From positions 868,001 through 932,000 of the forward strand of contig NZ_AKJN02000007.1 in assembly GCF_000282315.2 (NCBI RefSeq): a DNA stretch of 64,000 bases, in the 5' to 3' direction. The notes below the pieces were generated by a model. The model worked only from the letters and a program-made list of their open reading frames with translations, had not been told where the DNA came from and ran no database searches. Source of the DNA: Pseudomonas sp. GM41(2012) (GTDB lineage: Bacteria > Pseudomonadota > Gammaproteobacteria > Pseudomonadales > Pseudomonadaceae). Positions 23,473 to 32,162 of the stretch are shown here, piece after piece (the first letter of the stretch is position 1; each line of letters starts with the position of its first letter). The translations under genes were made by a program, and so were the position numbers.

Positions 23473-26400
23473 TTACAACCCCATCGACTGAATCATCTCA
23501 ACTTCACCCACTATCTCTGGTGTGACTACCGCATCCTTAAGCATCAGTTTTCCGCGCAGCAAACGATCAAGATGGACATCGAATGAGTCATGCCTTGGGT
23601 GAAGTGCGATGGGCAGATGGATGTGGACTTCCTTTTTCTGACCTATTCGATAAACCCGATCTGAAGCCTGAGCCTCCTTGGCAGGGTTCCAGTGGCGCTC
23701 CACGTGCACAACGTGGTTGGCTCCGACTACGGTAAGGCCGACACCCGCGGCAACCGGCGACATGATCAGCACGTTAAAGCCAGCCTGCGCCTCAAACTTT
23801 GCAATCAGTTGCTTACGAGTCAGCACATCAGATTTTTTGGGTACCGCTGCAGTGTCACCGTTGATGATCGAAATATTCAAATCAAAAATCTGGTCTAGCC
23901 AAAGCTTCACCACGCGCTGTAAGCGTTTGGTCACCATGAAGAGGATCACCTTCTCTTCCCGCTTACTGATTCGATCTAACACGTTTAACAGAACGACCAA
24001 CTTCCCGGATTCCGACATTCGCGTACGCGCTTCTTTGGCATTTCCTGCCAACAAGTGGCTCTCCTGCCGCAACCACGGATGCAGGGAAATCTCTCGAAGG
24101 TTCTGCAGCACGCCCAGTGCGCGCCCACGCATATCTTCCGTGGCCCGCTGGCTGCGATAGTTGTCGAGTACGGCGTCGTATGCCCTCAATTGCGCTCCGC
24201 TCATGCACTGCGCGAGTTGGGTATCATGACTAAGCTGGCTACCTTCAAGTTGGGGCACGCCGCTGTGAATCGTTTTACTTGGAAGCCCTCTTAATTGGTC
24301 CTCCTTGACCCGACGCAACATGAACGCGCCGACAGCATCGCGCAGCTTGCCGCCGAGATCACGTCTGACCTCATCTCGGTCATCATCGGCTGCATTCAAT
24401 ATTGGCTTGATCCAGGTGTCACGAAACTCTCTCCAGCCACCCAATAAGCCAGGTTGGGCTGTATCCATCAAGCACCAAAAATCCCCAAGGCTGTTCTCCA
24501 CGGGCGTGCCAGTAGCAAGCAATTTGAAGTCAGCCTTCAGGCCCTTGGCTGCGCGGGTCTGCGCGGCATTGGGATTTTTAATGTTCTGGGCCTCATCAAA
24601 GATAACGAGGCCCCAATCAATTCGGCACAACGAGAACTGGTAATCACGCAGAGACTGATAGGTTGTCAGCACCAGTCGACGATCCATGTCCAGGCGATGA
24701 GCGCCGCATTCGGGACCAATGGCCAATGCATACCGAAGAGCGTCATCAGCCATTTGTCCCTCATCATCCATCAATGAGGCCAACTGGCTGGATTCCCGCT
24801 CTGCACCTTTGATTCGGAAACGACTCAGATCCCTCCCCGATTGCAACACGACAATGTCGCGGAACGGAATGCCGTTGAAGGTATGACTGACCTCATCCTC
24901 CCAATTTTCCAAGAGGCTTAGCGGGGCCACGACCAAGACTGGCTTCTGCGGCCGACCCGCAGCCTTTTGTTCAGACAAGTACTCACCTACCGTAACCAAG
25001 GACATATAGGTCTTGCCGAGCCCCATATCGTCTGCCAGCAGGCTGCCCTGTAGTCGATAAAGGTCGTCATGGTCGGCCTGCAACGCAGATGCCAACAACC
25101 CGAGCATCCAATCAATACCCTCGCGCTGGTGTGGAAACGGCTGGCGTGCATAGGCTTCCCAGTTTGGTTCGCGAACTGCCTTGGCCTGGCTAGCCATACG
25201 CAAAAGCTCGTTATTTATTTTATTAGCATCGTGCAACAAGACGCTGACTCGTTCTTTTATGTCGTCTGCCGCGTCAGAACCGTCCGGTGTCTCGGTCTTC
25301 GATATGCTGAAAGCCGTCTTGGCTTTTGCTAATTGTTCCTCCACCCGCTCCGAGTTGGAGATATCCACCGACTCCCCATCGAAGATCAGGCTCTCCGCAC
25401 CTTGCTGTTTTGCTGCTGCGTAGGCATCCGAGAATCGCACCAAATCCTCCTCGGACTGCACCAACTTGGAAATGATCTCAACAGGAGCCGCACGAGTATC
25501 AAGACTAAACCAGTCTTGCTTTTTGGTATCAAGCTCGCCGAACTCCATATGCTGGAGCTTGCCGATGCCGGCCACACGAATGGAAAAGCCTAGGTCCAGA
25601 TTGACCAATGCGGCATCCAGAAATGCACTCGGCGTCGCGATGAATTCGGCAACCCTGTCGGCAGGAATACGCTTGTTACCCAGTACCTCCTTGATTGCCT
25701 GCATTTTCTGCGGGTCTAGGAGCACCACGCGATTATCGATACGCAGCACGCCCCCATCAGCGCCCATGTCGAGCTGTGACCAGCGCTTCTCTAATTGATC
25801 TGGCGTTGAGCCGTCACCTAGACTGGGGCAGAGAATCAAGCTGCCATCAGGCAAGCGGGTAGCGACGACGCCAATATTTTCGGGCACCACCACCTCCAAT
25901 CGCTCAAAGTGGCTGAGGTCGATGCGCATGCCGCTGCGTGCTGCAGTCTGGAGTTCGGCCATTAGCCGCAGATTGGCCGACTCCCCACGTTGCTCGGGCT
26001 GCAGTTTCTGGTGATGCTCCCAAGCCATCAATCCCATTAGCTCCGCAGGCGTAAGACGGTAGGCCTCGCTCAAGGTCAAATAGAGCAACGGCCCCTTGCG
26101 GGTAAATGGCACCTCGCCTGAGTCGGACGATACCAGCAGCTGTGTCTTGAAACTGCTATTCCCGGTTCGACCGCTGAGCTGACTAACAAAACCCATATTG
26201 AAGCGACGCGGCAGACGCAGAATTTCTGCCTGTTCATCGTCTAGGCCCGCCGCGTCTTCCGCGGAAAGATGAAAGCCATTGGCAAGAGGCAAGGCAATGC
26301 CCTGCTCTTCGAGCATATGCAGGACTACCAGTTGAATCTTCTGCAACGCGTTGCCCAGACCCTCGACAAGATCTGCATAAACCTTTCGATCTAGGTAGAG

Positions 26401-26502
26401 ATTTAGACCTTCCGAGTCTGCATGGTAGATAAAACCCTGCTGTGTACTCAGCTTGGCACTGCCTTCTCCCAGCAGGCTTTTGAAGATTTCGACTAGTCCC
26501 AT
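23473..26502 (-). CDS. zorD: Zorya type I SNF2-family helicase ZorD
   Basis: A 1009-residue effector of the Zorya anti-phage system, an SNF2-family ATPase/nuclease-like protein that acts on phage DNA. Helicase motifs: I, ADDMGLGKT with K497; II, IFDEAQNIKNP with D636; III, LLATGTPVENSLGDFW; V, LIMSPVAAGVGLTVVGANHV; and VI, QASDRVYRIGQKK. The N-terminal half (about 450 residues) is a large non-helicase domain. The ATG at 26502 is chosen over an upstream in-frame start at 26565 that would run into zorC; it lies 5 bp after the zorC stop. Last gene of zorABCD. Confidence 0.93.
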   Translation of the reverse strand: MGLVEIFKSLLGEGSAKLSTQQGFIYHADSEGLNLYLDRKVYADLVEGLGNALQKIQLVVLHMLEEQGIALPLANGFHLSAEDAAGLDDEQAEILRLPRRFNMGFVSQLSGRTGNSSFKTQLLVSSDSGEVPFTRKGPLLYLTLSEAYRLTPAELMGLMAWEHHQKLQPEQRGESANLRLMAELQTAARSGMRIDLSHFERLEVVVPENIGVVATRLPDGSLILCPSLGDGSTPDQLEKRWSQLDMGADGGVLRIDNRVVLLDPQKMQAIKEVLGNKRIPADRVAEFIATPSAFLDAALVNLDLGFSIRVAGIGKLQHMEFGELDTKKQDWFSLDTRAAPVEIISKLVQSEEDLVRFSDAYAAAKQQGAESLIFDGESVDISNSERVEEQLAKAKTAFSISKTETPDGSDAADDIKERVSVLLHDANKINNELLRMASQAKAVREPNWEAYARQPFPHQREGIDWMLGLLASALQADHDDLYRLQGSLLADDMGLGKTYMSLVTVGEYLSEQKAAGRPQKPVLVVAPLSLLENWEDEVSHTFNGIPFRDIVVLQSGRDLSRFRIKGAERESSQLASLMDDEGQMADDALRYALAIGPECGAHRLDMDRRLVLTTYQSLRDYQFSLCRIDWGLVIFDEAQNIKNPNAAQTRAAKGLKADFKLLATGTPVENSLGDFWCLMDTAQPGLLGGWREFRDTWIKPILNAADDDRDEVRRDLGGKLRDAVGAFMLRRVKEDQLRGLPSKTIHSGVPQLEGSQLSHDTQLAQCMSGAQLRAYDAVLDNYRSQRATEDMRGRALGVLQNLREISLHPWLRQESHLLAGNAKEARTRMSESGKLVVLLNVLDRISKREEKVILFMVTKRLQRVVKLWLDQIFDLNISIINGDTAAVPKKSDVLTRKQLIAKFEAQAGFNVLIMSPVAAGVGLTVVGANHVVHVERHWNPAKEAQASDRVYRIGQKKEVHIHLPIALHPRHDSFDVHLDRLLRGKLMLKDAVVTPEIVGEVEMIQSMGL

Positions 26503-26507
26503 GTTGC

Positions 26508-28466
26508 TCAATCCCCTGCGGGCAGATGGTCTAGGGCGGCAGCGATATCTGCACGAACCGACCAACCAAAACTATCAGTTTGTTGGCACAAAGCATTTAG
26601 TCGGCCGTATAGAACCTGATTGATTTCGCGTGCTTCGACCGTCAGCACATTGGCTGCGTAACGCACCTTGTCGCCGGGGTTGGTGGCGAAGTAGCGCAGC
26701 ACGTTTAGCTCAAACGTACCGAGATGGCTCAGAAGATCCTTCAGCGGATCATTCCCGCTCTCAGGCAAAGGCTTGATAGATTTTGAAATGGTACTTGAGT
26801 GCAGCTCCTCTGGCTGTGGGGGAGGTCTCGGTGCCGAATTCAAACTCGTTTGCTGAGGTCGCGTTGGCGCAACGGCACCTCTTTCGGCCTGCACAAAAGT
26901 AGGGGCTGCTGCCCAGGTAGATCGCTCTGTAGATTTCAGAACCTGTGCATTTTTGCGTCTAACAACGGGTATGCCGTATCTGCTCAAATATGACCTGTAC
27001 TCCTGCCTGCTTAGTAACTGCTCCAAATCCAGCCCGATACCATTATTCGCGAGGAATTCGAATACCTTGCGTTGCCAAGTACCATTGTGAACAATCGCTT
27101 CGTATGGAAGGGAGGGGTACATTTCCCGATACTTATGAGGCAATCCAGAGATTAGGTCTGAGTGCGTGAAATGATTGCGTTCGTAAGATTGCAATGAGGT
27201 TCCCGGCTGAGCAAGGTATACCCAAACCTTAAAGCTATGCGAACCTTCGATCAGGTGAAAATCGCCACAATCTAAATAGATTACGGCTTTGTCGTTCATT
27301 ATGCCGTCCATACGAGCAAACTCGGTTTTCATTTCTTCGCCGAGGATGCGATGCACTGACTCCTTGGCAAGGCGACCTAGCATCAATCGCGTATGGCGAA
27401 TCAACCCCAGCCGATACAGACCTTCGAGAAAGAGCTTGCGGGCTGGAAACATGCGTTGCAGATCTTGCTTCCCCGACTCCACACCGTACTGCTGGACCGC
27501 CTGAAGGAATAGACGCAGATCCTCTTTGGATAACCAACCACGGACCTTCCCAATACGCTCCTCGCCCAGCGGTTGCCACCACTCACGGAAATTTTTGGAA
27601 GAGCTGGCAATACGTGGGTCGCCAGCCAGGCTCAGGATGAAGTTTTGCCACGCATCTCCAGGCTCACTGCCTGCGCGGTCGATCATAATCTCTAGTGCAG
27701 CATGACCAATGCGCCGACCATCCTCGTACGGTGCGTTGTTCACCTCAGGCTTAAGCAATTCGTCGAGCACATCGCTCCACTCCCCCGGCGACAGTTCTCG
27801 CAGCACTGCCAGGTAGTAATGCGCCCGACAAACATCGCCGTAGCGCCCGACATCGAAGCCATTCAAGCCCATCTTCTCGAAGGCCTCAGTTAGCTCTCCA
27901 CCCTCGTCGCGTACCCTATTGATCAGTTGCACTGGACCGTCGAGTGTTAATAGCCATTCACCCTCCCGGTTCAAGGTCATCAAGGGATCCGTTCCGAAGG
28001 TCGTTGGCCGACTCGGAATACGGCTTATCTGCACGAGCAAATGCAGTTCAAGCCGCTTACGCAAGCTATCTTCACCGTGTTTGTTGTACGCATCCAGACC
28101 GTCAAAATAACGAAAATATAACTGGATCAGCTGAATCAGAGTTAAGCGACTCAACCGTGGTTGCTGATATTCGACCAGCACGTCGAGTATCCTGGCATTA
28201 AACAATCGCTTACCCACTACCTCGTCGTGCAACCATAGCCAAGTCAGTGCTCGGGCTCCTAGCCGACGTCCGAGCAGTTCTCGTAAATCATCGAAGCGCC
28301 CGGTGCTAGCCATGTCTCGAAGCGCGGCAAGTGTGCGCTCAAATGCATCGCTGCTGCCTACTTTGGTCTTCATCCGTTTGGTTTTTTCCACCAACTGCCC
28401 CCAGCCCTCAATAACCGTTGGCAACCACTCACCAGAATGGTTTTCGATGGGGGGTAACTTCATCAT
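26508..28466 (-). CDS. zorC: Zorya type I protein ZorC (EH-signature)
   Basis: A 652-residue cytosolic component of type I Zorya. The middle of the protein has the EH-signature region (YLDCGDFHLIEGSHSFKVWV, with the conserved Glu and His). The C-terminal 70 residues, after a proline-rich linker (PRPPPQPEE), look like a winged helix. In type I Zorya, ZorC is thought to bind DNA and work with ZorD once the ZorAB motor signals phage entry. Its ATG overlaps the zorB stop, and zorD follows after 5 bp. Identification rests on the signature and on its position between zorB and zorD. Confidence 0.9.
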   Translation of the reverse strand: MMKLPPIENHSGEWLPTVIEGWGQLVEKTKRMKTKVGSSDAFERTLAALRDMASTGRFDDLRELLGRRLGARALTWLWLHDEVVGKRLFNARILDVLVEYQQPRLSRLTLIQLIQLYFRYFDGLDAYNKHGEDSLRKRLELHLLVQISRIPSRPTTFGTDPLMTLNREGEWLLTLDGPVQLINRVRDEGGELTEAFEKMGLNGFDVGRYGDVCRAHYYLAVLRELSPGEWSDVLDELLKPEVNNAPYEDGRRIGHAALEIMIDRAGSEPGDAWQNFILSLAGDPRIASSSKNFREWWQPLGEERIGKVRGWLSKEDLRLFLQAVQQYGVESGKQDLQRMFPARKLFLEGLYRLGLIRHTRLMLGRLAKESVHRILGEEMKTEFARMDGIMNDKAVIYLDCGDFHLIEGSHSFKVWVYLAQPGTSLQSYERNHFTHSDLISGLPHKYREMYPSLPYEAIVHNGTWQRKVFEFLANNGIGLDLEQLLSRQEYRSYLSRYGIPVVRRKNAQVLKSTERSTWAAAPTFVQAERGAVAPTRPQQTSLNSAPRPPPQPEELHSSTISKSIKPLPESGNDPLKDLLSHLGTFELNVLRYFATNPGDKVRYAANVLTVEAREINQVLYGRLNALCQQTDSFGWSVRADIAAALDHLPAGD

Positions 28467-29206
28467 TGGGAGTTCTCAAGAAGCGTCTTGAGTGCCTCAT
28501 ATTCTGTGCTCTGTGGGCGGCGGATGGTAAAACGGATGTCGATGCGACGGTTTAAGCGATAGCTATCTTCGCTTCCCTGATCCTTGTTCACCGGTCGGGT
28601 CTCGGCATAGCCGCTGACCGAGAACAACGGTTCACCGTCTTGATTGTTCAGCCGGTCCAAACGTTGCGCCTGGGGTAGTTCAGAGCTCCAGAATTGCCAC
28701 AATGAAATGGCACGGAACGTCGAAAGTCCCCAGTTGCCTTTGCCCATGAACCCGGGGAATGGCCGATTGTCGGTATGGCCCTCGATGAAAATGGTGTCCA
28801 GATAATTGATCCGATCATCCCGTTTGATAACTTGGGCAATCACCTCGCCAATCTCAAGTGCTGTCGGTTGATAACGCGGTTGAATCTCGAAAGCGCCCGT
28901 ATCGAAGCCAAGCAACTCGTTGGGGATTCGTAACACGGTATGATTCTCGGTAACCTGGACCTTGACTCCACGCTTGCGCAGTTCCTCTACGGCTTCGTCT
29001 AGAATAGTGCGGCGAACTTTTTCCGCCTGCTCCAGCTGGGAAACCTGTTTATCGAACTGCGCGCTTTTCTCCATCAACTGAAGAATCAGCACCACCGAGG
29101 CGAGGATGAATAGCACCAGAAGCGCCGACATGATGTCGACGAAGGACCTCCAGTAAGGATCTTCATCCTCCATCGGGGCTTCATTGGACTTGCGCCAGCG
29201 CTTCAA
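28463..29206 (-). CDS. zorB: Zorya stator protein ZorB (MotB/OmpA-like)
   Basis: A 247-residue inner-membrane protein, MotB-like. One transmembrane helix (about residues 22-45, FVDIMSALLVLFILASVVLI) carries the proton-accepting aspartate D24. A short linker helix follows, then an OmpA-like peptidoglycan-binding domain (IFIEGHTDNRPF, WGLSTFRAISLW, RRIDIRFTI). It forms the ZorA5-ZorB2 proton motor that senses envelope disturbance. The start is a TTG overlapping the zorA stop, with GGAGG 4 bp upstream; the next in-frame ATG (29173) still precedes the membrane helix. Confidence 0.93.
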   Translation of the reverse strand: MKRWRKSNEAPMEDEDPYWRSFVDIMSALLVLFILASVVLILQLMEKSAQFDKQVSQLEQAEKVRRTILDEAVEELRKRGVKVQVTENHTVLRIPNELLGFDTGAFEIQPRYQPTALEIGEVIAQVIKRDDRINYLDTIFIEGHTDNRPFPGFMGKGNWGLSTFRAISLWQFWSSELPQAQRLDRLNNQDGEPLFSVSGYAETRPVNKDQGSEDSYRLNRRIDIRFTIRRPQSTEYEALKTLLENSQ

Positions 29207-31518
29207 TGGGCCTCCAGTTCATCGACCACGTTACTGATTGCTTGCACGGCTGCGTGCATCGTGTTCGCAAAGCTAAGGGTTTCCTTGTTCCACTGGTCCA
29301 TTCGCTCATGCACCTGCTGGCGTACCTCACCAGCGTAGGCACGCAGCCACTGCTCTGCCTGTTGCTCGACGCCTTCCACCTGTTTGCGTAAAGCCTCGCC
29401 CAATGCGGTGAATTCGCCACGAACACCGATAAGAAACTCTTGCTGATGGCTCCTCATCTCGCCAAAGCCATTGCGTGCCTCGCCCGCTGCCTGTTCGAAA
29501 CGCTGCGCACTGTCGAGCAATGCCTGCTGCAGCTTTGCGAGAACCTCTGCCTGGCTGTTCAGCTGGGTGGCCAGTTGGGCATTTTGGGTGCCCGCGGATT
29601 CGATTCGTTGTGTCACGCTTTCTAAGCGCTGACCAAGCAACTCGGCAGCTTGGCGAACATTGGTGGAAAGCAGACCAAGTTGATTGGCACTGTTGTCCAT
29701 GTGCCGACTACTGGCGAAAGCGGCGTCGCTCGCTTGTTGTAGCCCACCCATGAGTTGCTGGTGTTGTTCGGCCATCTGCCGGCTCTGCTGCTGGGTAACC
29801 TGCACTGCGCTGGCGATACCTTTAAGCAGCTCCTGCTGCTGCATCGTCATGCTTTCCAACTGCTCGTTGAAGCGTTGCTGACGCGACTGTTCACGCTGTT
29901 CGGACTGCTGACCCTGGCCGGCCATTTGTTCACCAAAATTGTTCAGCAACTTACCCACCGTCTCTTCCAGTGCATGTTGCTGCGCGGCTGAGGCTTCGGC
30001 GAGAGCACTCACTTGCTGTTGGTGCTGAGCAAAGCTAGAAGCCTGCTGATGCTCGTGGCGCAAGGAGCGCTCCTGTTCCCGCTGCTCCGCTGCGCCCATT
30101 TGCGAATCTAGTTGAGCATTGAGGTTTGTCATCAAGCGAGAGAACATTTTCTCCAGGTTGTCATGCCGCTGGTTACCGGCCTCGGACAGCGCCTGCAGTT
30201 GTTCACGGCTGGAATTGGTGACTCTGTCCAGCAACGCTGATTGACTGGCGCTCGCCTCGGCCAGCAGACGCTCAACCATCGTCTGGCGCTCTTCATCGCG
30301 GCGTTGCGCTGAACCGAGCTGGCTATTCAGCTGACTGGTCAGGTCGGTCATCAGCTCGTTAAAGCGACTTTCCGTTTGTTGCTGACTTTGCTCCGCGGCG
30401 GAGGCAATGCGCCCCAGTTGCTCTTCGAACTGCCGGTTTTGCTGCTGGCTGCCCTCCAATTGCCGAGTTTGTTGGTCGCTCAGTGTATGGGACAACTGAT
30501 TGAGCCGCGCGGTCATGCCCCCCACCGCTGCGTTCACATCGGCAGCAGCCTGCTGCATCAAATTACCTTGCTCGCGGCCGGCCGAAGTGATGCCAGACAT
30601 GAAGTTGCCGACCAGCTTCTCCAGCATTTGTGTGGACTGCTGGCTGCTGGTACTGATCAGGGTTTGGATGGCTGGCGCCATGATGTTGTTCAACGCATCC
30701 GTCATCGCTTGTTGCATCGCATCGCCCATGCCTGCAAGGTTTTCCTGCAAGCGGTCGCCGATGCGTTCGTGCAGTTCTTGGAGGGCTTCCTTGCTCTCAC
30801 GGCTGTAGTCGGCAATATGCACCAGCGATTGTTCGGCGGGGATAAGCTGGTAGAGAGAGTCAATCCGATGCTGCAAAGCATGAATTTGGCTCAATGCGAA
30901 GCGCTCGACCAACTTTTCGATAAAGTTGAGCAGCAGGCTGAAGAATACGCCCCACACAGAGGTCATAAAGGCGACTGCCGCGCCTTGGATCATGACGTCA
31001 ATGCCAGAACGCAGTTGTTCCACTCCGGCATGACTGTCGAGTTTCAGTTTCGAGAGACCAATTGTCAGCCCTACGAAGGTGGCCAAAACACCCAGTCCTA
31101 CCAGGAAACCAGGTAGGGAGGCCAGCAAACGGCTGGAGGTTAGCCCTGAAGCGAGTGTGCGGGGGTTAAAAAACTGTTCGGCGTCCAGCGTGTTAAACAA
31201 CTGTTTGTGATCGCTGGAACTGACCAGGCTGTCATCGAATTCGCGCCAGAGCGCCCCAATGCCCGTTGACTTTAATGTCAGGGCTTTTTGCAGTGTTTCC
31301 CTACGGTTGAGCGCCAGATTTTCGCGGTTTTGCCCTTCCAGCAGGCTACCCAAAGCACGCATACGCACCTTGAATCTAAACCAGTCAAGCAGCAGGAAGA
31401 CAATACAACCCGCAGCGATGGTGGCCATAACAATCCAAAACCAGGCGCTCAAGGCTTCGGTAGTACCGAGCGTGAGTGATGTGAAGTTGGGCCAAAGGTG
31501 TTTAAGCAGTTCCATCAT
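29203..31518 (-). CDS. zorA: Zorya motor protein ZorA with long coiled-coil tail
   Basis: A 771-residue MotA/ExbB-like channel protein. Membrane segments: about residues 25-47, 130-155 and 172-196, the last two holding LPGFLVGLGVLATFVGLTIG and QGAAVAFMTSVWGVFFSLLL. After residue 210 the protein is a glutamine-rich coiled coil of over 500 residues, as expected of the long intracellular tail that transmits the signal in Zorya. The tail has internal repeats near residues 300, 385, 460 and 520 (NELMTDLTSQLNSQLGSAQ versus SRLMTNLNAQLDSQMGAAE). First gene of the operon; two ATGs in tandem at 31518 and 31515. Confidence 0.93.
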   Translation of the reverse strand: MMELLKHLWPNFTSLTLGTTEALSAWFWIVMATIAAGCIVFLLLDWFRFKVRMRALGSLLEGQNRENLALNRRETLQKALTLKSTGIGALWREFDDSLVSSSDHKQLFNTLDAEQFFNPRTLASGLTSSRLLASLPGFLVGLGVLATFVGLTIGLSKLKLDSHAGVEQLRSGIDVMIQGAAVAFMTSVWGVFFSLLLNFIEKLVERFALSQIHALQHRIDSLYQLIPAEQSLVHIADYSRESKEALQELHERIGDRLQENLAGMGDAMQQAMTDALNNIMAPAIQTLISTSSQQSTQMLEKLVGNFMSGITSAGREQGNLMQQAAADVNAAVGGMTARLNQLSHTLSDQQTRQLEGSQQQNRQFEEQLGRIASAAEQSQQQTESRFNELMTDLTSQLNSQLGSAQRRDEERQTMVERLLAEASASQSALLDRVTNSSREQLQALSEAGNQRHDNLEKMFSRLMTNLNAQLDSQMGAAEQREQERSLRHEHQQASSFAQHQQQVSALAEASAAQQHALEETVGKLLNNFGEQMAGQGQQSEQREQSRQQRFNEQLESMTMQQQELLKGIASAVQVTQQQSRQMAEQHQQLMGGLQQASDAAFASSRHMDNSANQLGLLSTNVRQAAELLGQRLESVTQRIESAGTQNAQLATQLNSQAEVLAKLQQALLDSAQRFEQAAGEARNGFGEMRSHQQEFLIGVRGEFTALGEALRKQVEGVEQQAEQWLRAYAGEVRQQVHERMDQWNKETLSFANTMHAAVQAISNVVDELEAH

Positions 31519-32162
31519 GGCAGTGCGTCCGTGAGGTCCAGCATAAAGGGAAAGAAATCAGGGGAATCGCTTGCTCGCTTATGGACTTCACCCATTGCCC
31601 ATTGAGTCCCTTAGCGCCGACTTGCTCGGGGGAGGGAGGAGGTCTTTGTATACGGAGTTTCAGCCTTCAAAAAAGGTTTAGCACGGTTTCTTCATTCGAT
31701 CGCTGCATTCCGTGGAGTGAAGGTGAATTCCCTATACCGATCATCCGAGAGAATCAGTGGGCTTGATTTAGAAATAACTAATTTTTTAGTGCCCGCCCTG
31801 AGCATTTCTTGGATGCATGTCTTTTCGCAATCACATTAGCCTTCTGATTTCTCGATAAAGGATTAAGTGGTCGAAGGTGCGCCCTCTGAAAAACGCGGCG
31901 TCCAAAAAACGCTCTCTAACCAGCAAATGGGTGCTACTGGACTGCACCGTCCGACGATATGTTGCTTATCGACACGTGCGAATGCTGGTTACTTGCACAG
32001 TGAAAGCATGTACGCGCCTCCCAAGCTTTCCTAGCCGTCTAACGCTTCGAGCTGGCTAAAACAGGTAAAGACAGGTGCTTTTTATTGACAGTTCATAGCT
32101 AGACATTGCGGTGCCATCATCTAGCCTTCAATGAGTTGTCCCTCCTCCGAAAGGATTTCGCA
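31519..32162. other. gene-free spacer between zorA and rmuC
   Basis: A 644-bp divergent intergenic region with no convincing gene; the open frames are under 65 codons and lack ribosome-binding sites. It must hold the zorABCD promoter (minus strand) and the rmuC promoter (plus strand). TTGACA at 32085-32090 could be an rmuC -35 box, but no good -10 follows at 17 bp. I see no long inverted repeat, so expression control is undefined. Confidence 0.5.

Noticed and set aside
29203..30900. ZorA coiled coil resembling a chemoreceptor signalling domain
   Set aside because: No conserved receptor hairpin tip or HAMP; the MotA-like membrane part and the zorB partner identify it as ZorA.
23473..31518. 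Possibility that the four-gene cluster is an undescribed defence system
   Set aside because: Gene order and domains match type I Zorya, which is already known.
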